Shown here in pieces: positions 34,141-42,996 of a stretch of 64,000 nucleotides of DNA. The translations under genes were made by a program, and so were the position numbers. The notes under the pieces were generated by a model. It was not told where the DNA came from and searched no databases. It saw only the letters and a program-made list of their open reading frames with translations. Source of the stretch: Sphingomonas insulae (GTDB lineage Bacteria; Pseudomonadota; Alphaproteobacteria; Sphingomonadales; Sphingomonadaceae); assembly GCF_010450875.1 (NCBI RefSeq), contig NZ_CP048422.1, forward strand, positions 613,001 to 677,000. The letters are read 5' to 3'. The first letter of the stretch is position 1; each line of letters begins with the position of its first letter.

Positions 34141-34252
34141 GATCCTCTCCGCGCAGGTTGATCCTGCTGTGTCGAGGGTAACAGCCGCCGCTGCCGGATG
34201 GTGGCCCGTCGCATCCGGCATGGCGGCGTCTTGATCCCTTTCGGTGCGAGCC

Positions 34253-34960
34253 TCAGCCGAGATGGTCGGCGAAGAACGCCGCGGTGCGTGCATCCGCCTG
34301 TTCCGCCGCCGCGTCGGATCGACGTGCGCCGAACTCGGTCGCAAATCCGTGATCCTCGCCGGCATAGTCGTAGAGCGTCACCTTGGGATGATCGTCCAGA
34401 CCGGCATGCATTGCCGCCTGTGCCGCCTTGTCGACAAAATGATCCTCCTCCGGGATGTGGAGCAGCACCGGATTGGCGATCGCATGAGCTTCTCGCAGCA
34501 AACCATCGATGCCGACGCCGTAATAGCCGACCGACGCGTCGACGTCGGTGCGCGCTGCGGTCATGAAGGCGAGCCGACCGCCAAGGCAGTAGCCGACGAC
34601 GCCGACCTTGCCGGTGCCATCGTCGTCCAACAGACGGCGTGCGGCACGGATAGTCGCTTCGATATCGCGGATGCCGGCATCCTGATTGAACTTGCCCATC
34701 AGGCCCAGCGCCTGCTGCATCTGGTCGGGAACGTCGGGATCGAGCTGGATGCCGGGCGCAATCGGCCAGAACAGGTCGGGGGCGAGTGCCAGATAACCGT
34801 CGGCGGCCAGACGGTCGCATTTGCTGCTGATGCCGGCATTCACGCCGAAGATTTCCTGGATGACGACGATGGCCGCTTTCGGCCGCGCCACGGGTTCTGC
34901 GACGTACGCATCGAACGTGGCATTACCGTCGAGTGTCTCGATCTGGATGGTCTTGGTCAT
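34253..34960 (-). CDS. Dienelactone hydrolase family protein
   Basis: The 235-residue alpha/beta hydrolase has the nucleophile elbow GVVGYCLGG with a cysteine, the typical dienelactone hydrolase nucleophile, a PEEDHFV acidic region and GEDHGFATEFG with the catalytic histidine. The natural substrate is unknown; no aromatic degradation genes lie nearby. It is divergent from the DUF6489 gene across 73 bp. Upstream frame extensions were rejected because the ATG at 34960 matches the family start. Confidence 0.88.
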   Translation of the reverse strand: MTKTIQIETLDGNATFDAYVAEPVARPKAAIVVIQEIFGVNAGISSKCDRLAADGYLALAPDLFWPIAPGIQLDPDVPDQMQQALGLMGKFNQDAGIRDIEATIRAARRLLDDDGTGKVGVVGYCLGGRLAFMTAARTDVDASVGYYGVGIDGLLREAHAIANPVLLHIPEEDHFVDKAAQAAMHAGLDDHPKVTLYDYAGEDHGFATEFGARRSDAAAEQADARTAAFFADHLG

Positions 34961-35033
34961 GGGGGTCCTCTCGCGCGTCGGGTCGTGCTGGGCTATGCAG
35001 TGCGCCACAGGGCTGCTCAAGGGGCGATACGCG

Positions 35034-35267
35034 ATGAAGGTGACGGTGGATATCGATCTGACCCCGGAAGAGGCCCGTCGCGCGATGGGTCTGCCGGACC
35101 TCACGCCCCTGCACGACCGCTATATCGCATCCCTGCTGGAAACGATGAGTGGCCAGGTCCGCCCGGAACTGTTGGAAAATATGATGAAAAGCTGGGCGCC
35201 GATGAACGAGGCCGGCTTTACGATGTGGCGCCAGATGTTCGAACAGGCAACGAAAACGGGCGGTTGA
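35034..35267 (+). CDS. DUF6489 family protein
   Basis: This 77-residue protein begins MKVTVDIDLTPEEARRAMGL and continues LTPLHDRYIASLLETM and GFTMWRQMF, a pattern I recognise from small proteins upstream of mnmE in sphingomonads (DUF6489). It is acidic and helical, without membrane segments. Function is unknown. Its stop overlaps the mnmE start by one base (TGATG), which suggests coupled expression with a tRNA modification enzyme. Confidence 0.8.
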   Translation: MKVTVDIDLTPEEARRAMGLPDLTPLHDRYIASLLETMSGQVRPELLENMMKSWAPMNEAGFTMWRQMFEQATKTGG

Positions 35268-36541
35268 TGGATACGATCTTCGCGCTGTCCAGCGGGGCGG
35301 CGCCGGCGGGCATCGGCGTGATCCGGGTCAGCGGACCGCATGCCTTCGACGCGGTGACGCGAATGGCGGGAACGCTGCCGCCGCCCCGGATGGCGCGGAT
35401 ACGACCCCTGAGGGATGAGCAGGGCGCCTTGCTCGATCGGGCGTTGGTGTTGACGTTTCCCGGCCCAGCGACGGCGACGGGCGAAGATATTGCCGAACTG
35501 CATTGCCATGGCGGTCGGGCCGTGATCGCAGCGGTATTGGCAGCTTTAGGCAGACAGGCGCATGTACGACCGGCAGTCGCCGGCGAATTCACCCGGCGGG
35601 CATTGACGAACGGACGCATCGACCTGGCCGAGGCGGGTGGCCTCGCCGATTTGCTGTCCGCTGATACCGAACGGCAGCGGGTTGCGGCACTTGCAGCAGC
35701 AGAGGGGATCGTCAGCCAGCGGGTGCGGGGCTGGCTCGACCGGCTGGCGATGTTGTCCGCCCTGGTCGAGGCGCAACTCGATTTTTCGGACGAGGATGAT
35801 GTCACTGCCGACGATGCTGCGCTGGCGGTCGTGCGAGCGGGCAAATCGGCATTGGTCCGTGATGTGGCCGAGGTGCTGGATAATCCACCGGTCGAACGGC
35901 TGCGCGATGGGGTGCATGTCGTTCTTGCCGGGCCACCGAACAGCGGCAAGTCGACGCTGATCAACCTCCTGAGCCAGCGGGAACTGGCCATCGTATCGCC
36001 GATCGCGGGCACGACGCGTGATCGGATCGAGGCCACGGTGACGCGGGACGGCCTGGTCTACGTTTTAACCGACACGGCCGGCTTGACCGAAAGCGATGAT
36101 CCCATCGAGCGTATTGGGGTGAGCCGCGCCGAAGCGTCCATCGCTCGCGCGGACGTGTTGCTATGGCTGGGCGATGATCGGCCGACGCGGAGCGACAGCA
36201 TCTGGGTGCGGGCGAGGGCAGACGAACCCGGTCGCATCGCTCTTCCAGATGCCCACGTGAATGTCGCGCAGGATGCACCATCGACGGTCGAGCAGCTGTG
36301 GCGCATGATTGCCGATCGCGCCGAACGACTGATGCCTCAGGGCGACGCTCTCGCTTTTCGAGAGGGCGAGAGGGAAGCGTGTCGTCGGGCCATAGCGGTT
36401 CTTGCCGAAGACGAGGCGGATCCGCTTATCCTTGCCGAGCAGCTACGGCTGGCGACACGCGCCTTGGGGGTCATTCTCGGCATTGATGCGACGGAGGCAA
36501 TGTTTTCCACTTTGTTCGGTCGGTTCTGTATCGGGAAGTGA
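35267..36541 (+). CDS. mnmE: tRNA modification GTPase MnmE
   Basis: MnmE with MnmG adds carboxymethylaminomethyl groups to uridine 34 of certain tRNAs. The 424-residue protein has the N-terminal folate-binding domain (MDTIFALSSGAAPAGIGVIRVSG start), a central GTPase domain with GPPNSGKSTLIN and DTAGLTES, and the C-terminal catalytic FCIGK motif. The length is a little short of the 440-460 usual, mostly from loop loss. Immediately after its TGA a parS site begins. Confidence 0.95.
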   Translation: MDTIFALSSGAAPAGIGVIRVSGPHAFDAVTRMAGTLPPPRMARIRPLRDEQGALLDRALVLTFPGPATATGEDIAELHCHGGRAVIAAVLAALGRQAHVRPAVAGEFTRRALTNGRIDLAEAGGLADLLSADTERQRVAALAAAEGIVSQRVRGWLDRLAMLSALVEAQLDFSDEDDVTADDAALAVVRAGKSALVRDVAEVLDNPPVERLRDGVHVVLAGPPNSGKSTLINLLSQRELAIVSPIAGTTRDRIEATVTRDGLVYVLTDTAGLTESDDPIERIGVSRAEASIARADVLLWLGDDRPTRSDSIWVRARADEPGRIALPDAHVNVAQDAPSTVEQLWRMIADRAERLMPQGDALAFREGEREACRRAIAVLAEDEADPLILAEQLRLATRALGVILGIDATEAMFSTLFGRFCIGK

Positions 36542-36557
36542 TGTTCCACGTGGAACA
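36542..36557. other. parS centromere site 1
   Basis: TGTTCCACGTGGAACA is a perfect 16-bp palindrome that matches the parS consensus bound by chromosomal ParB (TGTTNCACGTGNAACA). It begins on the base after the mnmE stop codon and lies in the 54-bp gap before mnmG, about 3 kb from parA-parB. Confidence 0.92.
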
Positions 36558-36595
36558 GTTTTGACCTGATCGTAGGGCTCGCTTAGGCGCGTGCC

Positions 36596-38431
36596 ATGTA
36601 TGACGTGATCGTCGTTGGTGGTGGCCATGCCGGCACCGAAGCCGCAGCCGCATCCGCAAGGCGTGGAGCCAATACCCTGTTGATCAGCCACGATCGACGG
36701 CAGATTGGCGCCATGTCCTGCAATCCCGCCATCGGTGGCCTGGGCAAGGGCCATATCGTGCGTGAGGTCGACGCGTTCGACGGCTTGATCGGGCGCGCGG
36801 CGGACGCAGCCGCAATTCATTATCGGATGCTCAATCGTAGCAAGGGGGCCGCAGTACAGGGTCCCCGAGTACAGGCTGACCGCCGGCTATACGCCGCAGC
36901 AATTCAGACGATGCTGACACGGCAGCCATCGTTGACGATCATTGAAGGTGACGTCGAGTCGCTGGCGTTCCGTGGGCAGAGCGCCGTGGGAGTCGTGTTG
37001 GCCAACGACGTAACGATCGAGGGGCGGACGGTCGTATTGGCCACCGGCACCTTCCTTGGCGGTCGTCTGTTTCGCGGCGATGAGCGGCACGAGGGCGGCC
37101 GTATCGGTGAAAGGCCGGCTCGCAAGCTGGCGGAGCAATTGCGCGCGCTGGCGCTACCGCTCGAACGACTGAAGACGGGCACGCCACCGCGCATTGATGG
37201 CCGAACGATAGACTGGGCACGGCTGGAAGAGCAGCAGTCCGACCTTGATGGTTGGACGATGTCGCCGATGACCGAGCGGCGCCTTCTGCCTCAGGTCGCT
37301 TGTGCCATCTCCAGAACTAACGCCGCGACGCATGACATCATCCGTGGAGGCCTCGATCGATCGCCTCTGTTCGGCGGTGCCATTGGCGGGCAGGGGCCGC
37401 GCTATTGTCCATCGATCGAGGACAAGGTGCATCGGTTCGGTGACAGGGATGGGCATCAGGTCTTCCTCGAACCCGAGGGTCTCGACGATGCCACCGTCTA
37501 TCCCAACGGATTGTCGACCTCGTTACCAAGCGATGTGCAGGCAGCGCTCATCCGCAGTATCGACGGTTTGGAACATGCCCGGATCATGATGCCAGGCTAT
37601 GCGGTTGAATATGACTTCCTCGACCCCCGCGCCCTCGATGCACGTCTCGCATTGCAAGCGATCCCCGGGGTCTATTGTGCAGGACAGTTGAACGGGACGA
37701 CCGGTTATGAAGAGGCGGCGGGCCAGGGCCTCATCGCCGGTCTCAATGCTGCCGCGGAAGCGCGCGATCTGCAGCCGTGTATTCTCGACCGGGCGTCGAG
37801 CTACACGGGCGTCATGATCGACGACCTTGTGCTGCAAGGTGTGACCGAGCCGTATCGCATGCTCACCGCCCGCGCAGAGTTTCGATTGTCGCTGCGCGCG
37901 GACAATGCGGAAACACGATTGGGATCCATCGCGAAGACGTTGGATTGCATCGGGGCCGATCGCGTCGAGCATCAGCAGAGACGTGGAGAGCAGCGGAAGC
38001 AGGTGCAAGATTTGCTGTCGGAGCAACGAACCGCGTCGGACCTGGCGAGGATTGACATTCAGGTCGCGCAGGACGGTAGTCGTCGTACGCTCCATGAGTG
38101 GCTACGAATCCCGACGGTGGCGTTGAGTGCGGTGCTGTCAGAGGTCGACAAGCAAGCGGACAAGGCTGTCTTGGATGAGATCGTCGAGGATGCCCGCTAT
38201 GCGCCCTATCTGGAGCGGCAGGCGGAGGAGGTGGCGCGGATGCGCGATGAGGAGGCTGTCGCGTTGCCGGATGCCCTCGATTTCCGCGCAGTTCCGGGAT
38301 TGTCCAACGAGATGATCGATCGACTATGCGCCGCACAGCCGACGTCCCTAGGCGCGGCATCGCGTATAAGGGGGGTCACACCCGCGGCTTTGTCGGCAAT
38401 CTATCTGTACGCTCAGCGGCGTGCCGCATGA
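36596..38431 (+). CDS. mnmG: tRNA uridine 5-carboxymethylaminomethyl modification enzyme MnmG
   Basis: MnmG (GidA) is the FAD and NADH partner of MnmE. The 611-residue protein starts with the dinucleotide motif DVIVVGGGHAGTEAA, has MSCNPAIGGLGKGHIVREVDA-type FAD contacts (AIGGLGKGH), the GTPPRIDG motif, and NGTTGYEEAAGQGLIAG near the flavin site, then a helical C-terminal domain ending YLYAQRRAA. Its stop overlaps the rsmG start (ATGA). Confidence 0.96.
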   Translation: MYDVIVVGGGHAGTEAAAASARRGANTLLISHDRRQIGAMSCNPAIGGLGKGHIVREVDAFDGLIGRAADAAAIHYRMLNRSKGAAVQGPRVQADRRLYAAAIQTMLTRQPSLTIIEGDVESLAFRGQSAVGVVLANDVTIEGRTVVLATGTFLGGRLFRGDERHEGGRIGERPARKLAEQLRALALPLERLKTGTPPRIDGRTIDWARLEEQQSDLDGWTMSPMTERRLLPQVACAISRTNAATHDIIRGGLDRSPLFGGAIGGQGPRYCPSIEDKVHRFGDRDGHQVFLEPEGLDDATVYPNGLSTSLPSDVQAALIRSIDGLEHARIMMPGYAVEYDFLDPRALDARLALQAIPGVYCAGQLNGTTGYEEAAGQGLIAGLNAAAEARDLQPCILDRASSYTGVMIDDLVLQGVTEPYRMLTARAEFRLSLRADNAETRLGSIAKTLDCIGADRVEHQQRRGEQRKQVQDLLSEQRTASDLARIDIQVAQDGSRRTLHEWLRIPTVALSAVLSEVDKQADKAVLDEIVEDARYAPYLERQAEEVARMRDEEAVALPDALDFRAVPGLSNEMIDRLCAAQPTSLGAASRIRGVTPAALSAIYLYAQRRAA

Positions 38432-39045
38432 CCGAGGCAGAAGCACGCGACATCATCGTCGCAAGGTTCGGCGAAGCCAAGGCTCGCCAAATCGACAACT
38501 TCGTCGATCTGGTGAGAGAAGAAAATAGCGCGCAGAATTTGATCGCGCCGTCAACGATCGAGACGATCTGGACCCGGCACGTACTCGATTCGGCCCAGCT
38601 GATGTTTCACGTGGAACACTTCGGTAAGTCATGGCTGGACATCGGTACCGGGGGAGGCTTTCCCGGAATCATCGTCGCCATCCTGCTCGATGGCGCCACC
38701 ACCATGGTCGAACCTCGACGCCGGCGTGCCGAATTCCTGCAACGATCCGTGGATCAGCTGGGGATCGAACAGGCCGTGGTTTTGGCCACGAAAGTCGAGG
38801 CGGTAAGCGACACCTTCGATATCATTTCGGCGCGTGCCGTCGCATCCGTGGAAAAGCTTTTGCAAGCCGCCGGTCGATGCGCCACACCGGAAACCCGGTG
38901 GGTGCTCCCACGCGGGCGGCTAGAGGCCGAGCAATTGGTGTCACTGCGACGAGACGAGAGTCGATTGTTCCACGTGAAACATTCTACGACGGATCCGGAA
39001 TCATCCATCCTGATCGTCGAACCCAATAAGGGAACAGCGCGATGA
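38428..39045 (+). CDS. rsmG: 16S rRNA (guanine-N7) methyltransferase RsmG
   Basis: RsmG (GidB) methylates G527 of 16S rRNA. The 205-residue protein has the SAM-binding motif WLDIGTGGGFPGI and the preceding LIAPSTIETIWTRHVLDS typical of the family. Two parS sites lie inside the coding sequence and are read as FHVEH and FHVKH, so the residues at those points serve the DNA site as well as the protein. It overlaps both neighbours by 4 bp. Confidence 0.95.
   Translation: MTEAEARDIIVARFGEAKARQIDNFVDLVREENSAQNLIAPSTIETIWTRHVLDSAQLMFHVEHFGKSWLDIGTGGGFPGIIVAILLDGATTMVEPRRRRAEFLQRSVDQLGIEQAVVLATKVEAVSDTFDIISARAVASVEKLLQAAGRCATPETRWVLPRGRLEAEQLVSLRRDESRLFHVKHSTTDPESSILIVEPNKGTAR
38603..38618. other. 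parS centromere site 2, inside rsmG
   Basis: TGTTTCACGTGGAACA matches the parS consensus with one asymmetric base pair. It falls in frame within rsmG at codons for MFHVEH. Confidence 0.9.
38966..38981. other. parS centromere site 3, inside rsmG
   Basis: TGTTCCACGTGAAACA matches the parS consensus and is the exact reverse complement of site 2. It falls in frame within rsmG at codons for LFHVKH, 61 bp before the parA start. Confidence 0.9.
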
Positions 39046-39824
39046 CGACGATTGCGGTGGCCAATCAAAAAGGTGGCGTCGGCAAGACGACGAGCGCAAT
39101 CAATCTCGCGACCGCGCTGTCGGCTACCGGTAAAAGCGTATTGCTCATCGATCTCGATCCCCAAGGCAACGCGTCGACGGGTCTTGGGGTGGGTCACGCC
39201 CAACGGGGACGTTCCAGCTACCATGTATTGATCGGTGAAGCGGATATCGCGGAGGCGGTCATCAAGACGCGCGTTCCCCGGCTGGACCTCGTTCCCGCAA
39301 CGCAGGATCTCTCCGGGGCGGAAATCGAACTGGTCGAATTCGATCATCGAACCCACCGGCTCGACCGCGCGCTAGCACAGGCTCAGGGGCGGTGGGACAT
39401 CATCCTGATCGATTGTCCGCCATCGCTGGGGCTGCTGACGATCAACGCCATGGTCGCTGCCGACAAACTGCTCGTGCCGTTGCAATGCGAATTTTTCGCG
39501 CTGGAAGGGCTGTCGCAATTGCTGACCACGGTCGAACGGATTCGCGAACGCTTCAACCCCGGACTGGCGATCCTGGGTGTGGCCCTCACCATGTACGATC
39601 GCCGCAATCGCCTGACCGATCAGGTGGCGGCCGACGTGCGCGCGGTGCTCGGTCGGGTCGTGTTCGAAACGGTGATTCCCCGGAACGTCCGACTGTCGGA
39701 GGCGCCGAGCCATGGCTTGCCGGCGCTCATCTACGATCACCGATGTTCCGGATCGCAGGCCTATATCGACCTGGCGCGCGAGTTGATCGCACGGCTGCCC
39801 GATACGACGGCAGTCGCCGCATGA
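39042..39824 (+). CDS. parA: Chromosome partitioning ATPase ParA
   Basis: ParA is the ATPase that moves ParB-bound origins across the cell. The 260-residue protein has the deviant Walker A KGGVGKTTSAIN at about 10-21, the Walker A' region LLIDLDPQGNASTGLG, and the Walker B IILIDCPPSLGLLT. It lacks an N-terminal DNA-binding extension, so it is the chromosomal short type. It overlaps rsmG and parB by 4 bp each. Confidence 0.96.
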   Translation: MTTIAVANQKGGVGKTTSAINLATALSATGKSVLLIDLDPQGNASTGLGVGHAQRGRSSYHVLIGEADIAEAVIKTRVPRLDLVPATQDLSGAEIELVEFDHRTHRLDRALAQAQGRWDIILIDCPPSLGLLTINAMVAADKLLVPLQCEFFALEGLSQLLTTVERIRERFNPGLAILGVALTMYDRRNRLTDQVAADVRAVLGRVVFETVIPRNVRLSEAPSHGLPALIYDHRCSGSQAYIDLARELIARLPDTTAVAA

Positions 39825-40726
39825 GCGATGCGGCAAAGCGGAACCGGCCAGCCGGACTGGGTCGCGGTCTCAGCGCGCTGCTTGGCGAGATGGCGAGCGA
39901 AGCGCCGGTGACGCCGGGCGCGAAAGGGAATGTGCCATCGGGTGTCAGGATGTTGCCGGTCAGCGCCCTATCTCCACACCCGGATCAGCCACGGCGCCAT
40001 TTCGACGAGGCATTGCTGGATGAGCTGGCGGCATCGATCGCGTCACGGGGGTTGATCCAACCGATCGTGGTGCGGCCGCATGGCCACGATTATCAGATCG
40101 TCGCGGGTGAACGGCGCTGGCGTGCGGCGCAGCGCGCGCGACTGCATGAGGTGCCGGTCGTCGTTCGCGACTTCGACGATGCGCAGACGCTCGAGATCGC
40201 GCTGATCGAGAACATCCAGCGACAGGACCTCAACGCGATCGAAGAGGCGCAGGCCTATCAACGGCTGGCCGGCGAATATGGTCATACGCAGGAAGCCTTG
40301 GCCAAGATCGTCCACAAATCACGCAGCCATGTGGCCAACCTGTTGCGATTGCTGGAACTTCCTGCGGCCGTTCAGAACCGGGTCACCGACGGTTCGCTGT
40401 CGATGGGTCATGCCCGCGCCTTGCTGGGCGCACGGGATGTGGAGGCTCTGGCCGAACAGGTCGCGGCACGGGGCCTGTCGGTACGGGAAACCGAAAAACT
40501 GGCCAAGGGCGCAAAGCCGGAGCGGGCAGGGGGGAGCCATCGCGATCGCGCGCCGGCCGCCGCTCCCGATGCCGACCTTGCGGCTCTCGAACGGCAATTG
40601 TCCGATCTGCTCGGCTTGCATGTGCGGATCGCGCACAGCGAGAAGGGCGGTACGTTGACGCTGACCTATACGACGCTGGACCAGCTGGACATGGTCTGTC
40701 AGCGGCTGACCGGCGATACGATCTGA
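39821..40726 (+). CDS. parB: Chromosome partitioning protein ParB
   Basis: ParB binds parS, spreads along DNA as a CTP-dependent clamp and recruits ParA. The 301-residue protein begins with an LGRGLSALLGE motif that in relatives stimulates ParA, has the CTPase region ending in IVAGERRWRAAQ, a helix-turn-helix region (TQEALAKIVHKSRSHVANLLRLLELP), and a C-terminal dimerisation domain. All three parS sites lie within 3.3 kb upstream. Confidence 0.96.
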   Translation: MSDAAKRNRPAGLGRGLSALLGEMASEAPVTPGAKGNVPSGVRMLPVSALSPHPDQPRRHFDEALLDELAASIASRGLIQPIVVRPHGHDYQIVAGERRWRAAQRARLHEVPVVVRDFDDAQTLEIALIENIQRQDLNAIEEAQAYQRLAGEYGHTQEALAKIVHKSRSHVANLLRLLELPAAVQNRVTDGSLSMGHARALLGARDVEALAEQVAARGLSVRETEKLAKGAKPERAGGSHRDRAPAAAPDADLAALERQLSDLLGLHVRIAHSEKGGTLTLTYTTLDQLDMVCQRLTGDTI

Positions 40727-41472
40727 TGATCCTGCGTTCGGATGAGATCGACGATCTGCCGGCCGACGGTGGTGTGATGCGGGTGCACTGGTTTCGACCG
40801 GCGGGTGAGGGCCGCTACCCCGGGCTGGTCCTCTATTCGGAGATCTACCAGGTGACGGCGCCGATCCGTCGCCTCGCGGCGTACTTTGCCGGGCAGGGGT
40901 ATGTCGTCGCAGTCCCGGAAGTGTATCACGAATATGAAGTGCCGGGCACCGTGCTTGCCTATGATCCGGCAGGGACCGATCGCGGCAATGCGCTGAAAGT
41001 GGCCAAAGCGGTGGCGGCGTTCGACGCGGATGCGACCCGGGTGCTCGATGCGTTGGCGACGCATCCGTCATGCAACGGTCGTCTGGGTACGGTCGGCGTA
41101 TGCCTCGGCGGCCACCTGGCTCTTCGCGCCGCGTTCGATGTGCGCGTATCGGCTGCAGCGTTGTTTTATCCCACCGACATTCATTCCGGCACGCTGGGCC
41201 ACGGGCGGTCAGACGACAGCCTGGCGCGGATGGCCGATCTGAAGGCGGAGACGTTGTTCGTATTCGGTCGGCAAGACCCTCACGTCCCGTTCGACGGACG
41301 CGAGGCGATCCGGGCGCGGCTGGAAGCCGTTGGTGCCAGATACGAATGGCATGAGGTCAATGCACAGCATGCCTTCCTGCGGGATGAAGGACCGCGCTAC
41401 GATCCCGCGCTGTTCGTGGCAGCGACCGGCTGGGCGTTGTCGCTATTCGGGCGGATGCTCGCCCGGCGCTGA
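40726..41472 (+). CDS. Dienelactone hydrolase family protein
   Basis: The 248-residue alpha/beta hydrolase has the nucleophile elbow GVCLGGHLAL with cysteine, FGRQDPHVPFDGR around the acidic residue, and NAQHAFLRD with the catalytic histidine. It is a second family member besides the one at 34253-34960, with only moderate similarity to it. It starts one base into the parB stop (TGATG), so it is co-translated with the partition genes; a functional link is not known. Confidence 0.85.
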   Translation: MILRSDEIDDLPADGGVMRVHWFRPAGEGRYPGLVLYSEIYQVTAPIRRLAAYFAGQGYVVAVPEVYHEYEVPGTVLAYDPAGTDRGNALKVAKAVAAFDADATRVLDALATHPSCNGRLGTVGVCLGGHLALRAAFDVRVSAAALFYPTDIHSGTLGHGRSDDSLARMADLKAETLFVFGRQDPHVPFDGREAIRARLEAVGARYEWHEVNAQHAFLRDEGPRYDPALFVAATGWALSLFGRMLARR

Positions 41473-41475
41473 GGC

Positions 41476-42495
41476 TCAACCGCGTTTTTGGACGCCGCGT
41501 GTCAGTTCCATGAGCGCATGCTCCGCCAATACGCTGCCGGCATTGCTGCTGGACATCACCGCACGTTCGGCATGCCGCACCCGGCTGAGCGCCGCCGACA
41601 GCATAAGCGGGTTCCAGCGGCGTAGTGCCTGTGCCGTGGCGGCCTCTTCGCGAAAGAAGATGCGGTGGCGTTTGAACACGCTGTCCTGACTGGCTCCGGC
41701 TTCGATATCAGCCTTCATGTCAGCGAGCGTCATCAGCTTTCGCGCCAACAGACGCAGCCATGGGATCGGTGACGTCCCGGCGTCGTTCAGCCGCGACAAT
41801 TCGGCACCAAGTATGGCGGTGTGGCCGGTGATCACGGCATCGACCACCTGCGTCATCTCCGCCTCGCCCAGATCCGCACCGATCGCGTCGAGCGCGGCAT
41901 CGTCCAGGTCGTGGGGACGATCGGGTGCCGCATCGAGGAACAGCGCGAGCTTCTCGATCTCGCGGGCCAACACCGCCCGATCGCCGCCGCAGGACGTGGC
42001 GAGGCGGGCCGCAGTGCCGCCGTTCGGCCGTAAGCCATGGTCGCGCGCCATGGCTGTGGCCAGTCGCTCCAGATCCGCTGCACTGGGTTCATAGGCCGCG
42101 AACGCCATCGCCTGTCGGGATTCGATCGCCAGCTTGACGATCTTCGCCGTCGATTTCACGGAGGGGGCGAGGGCTACGACCGGATTGCCGGCGTGATCCG
42201 CATTCAGCAGAGTGGTGAACGCCTCCAGGCATTCCTCGCCAGCGGGTGAGACGCGGATATGACGGGCGCTGCCGAACAGCGACATGGATGCCGCTTCATC
42301 GGACAGGCGCGCCGGATCGGATCGCAGGCTTGCCCCGTCGATGTCGACACGTTCCGAATCCGTCCCCATGGCCTTGGCCAGTACACCGGCCAGTTCCGCG
42401 GTCGCGGAGCCATCGGGACCGTGCAACAGGTACAGGCGGATATCGGGCGATGGGCGTTCCAGCGCCAGCCGGATATCGCGTGCGTTAGCCTTCAC
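41476..42495 (-). CDS. holA: DNA polymerase III delta subunit
   Basis: HolA is the clamp-loader wrench that opens the beta sliding clamp. The 339-residue protein shows the family layout: a degenerate AAA+ start (IRLYLLHGPDGSATAEL), DSERVDIDGASLRSDPARL, and a C-terminal helical domain ending in LALMELTRGVQKR-type sequence (ALMELTRGV seen). It uses a GTG start, 9 bp after lptE. The order leuS-lptE-holA is conserved across proteobacteria. Confidence 0.92.
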   Translation of the reverse strand: MKANARDIRLALERPSPDIRLYLLHGPDGSATAELAGVLAKAMGTDSERVDIDGASLRSDPARLSDEAASMSLFGSARHIRVSPAGEECLEAFTTLLNADHAGNPVVALAPSVKSTAKIVKLAIESRQAMAFAAYEPSAADLERLATAMARDHGLRPNGGTAARLATSCGGDRAVLAREIEKLALFLDAAPDRPHDLDDAALDAIGADLGEAEMTQVVDAVITGHTAILGAELSRLNDAGTSPIPWLRLLARKLMTLADMKADIEAGASQDSVFKRHRIFFREEAATAQALRRWNPLMLSAALSRVRHAERAVMSSSNAGSVLAEHALMELTRGVQKRG

Positions 42496-42504
42496 CGCGG
42501 ACCA

Positions 42505-42996
42505 TCATGGTGCCTTGCGACGCTGCGCGTACAACGCCAACCGGCCGACGATCTGGTCCGCGACGATGCCTGCAAGCCGCTCCAACGCCGTATTCTCCGC
42601 GGCGATCGTCGCATATTCCGACTGGACGACGTCGATGCCGGCATCGGATCCCGCGGTCGCATCGATCAGGACGCTGCCATCGGCCAGGTTCACCAATTGA
42701 TAGCGCGCGCGCAGGGTCCGGCGTTCGCGCGTGACGCTGTCGTCGCGCCGCACGCCGAAGCCCGCGATCTTGTCATCCAGTCGCACGTCCAGCCGGTATT
42801 GCGGCGTGCCGTTCGCTGCCAGCCGATCGCGCAGGGCATTGCTCATCAACCAACCGGACTTGCCGTCGATCGGTGCGACTTCGACGTTGGACAGGGTTGT
42901 CGCCACGGCGCCGCCGGCACCACCGCCGTACAGGGGCTTGAGGCCGCAGCCGGCAAGCGTCAGCGCCAGCGGAGCGAGGAGGACGAGCCGCCTCAT
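42505..42996 (-). CDS. lptE: LPS-assembly lipoprotein LptE
   Basis: LptE plugs the LptD outer-membrane channel that inserts lipopolysaccharide. The 163-residue protein has a lipoprotein signal with the lipobox LAGC, giving Cys17, followed by GLKPLYGGG, a hallmark of alphaproteobacterial LptE. The rest is strand-rich and poorly conserved. It overlaps the leuS stop by 4 bp. LptD is not in the window. Confidence 0.88.
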   Translation of the reverse strand: MRRLVLLAPLALTLAGCGLKPLYGGGAGGAVATTLSNVEVAPIDGKSGWLMSNALRDRLAANGTPQYRLDVRLDDKIAGFGVRRDDSVTRERRTLRARYQLVNLADGSVLIDATAGSDAGIDVVQSEYATIAAENTALERLAGIVADQIVGRLALYAQRRKAP

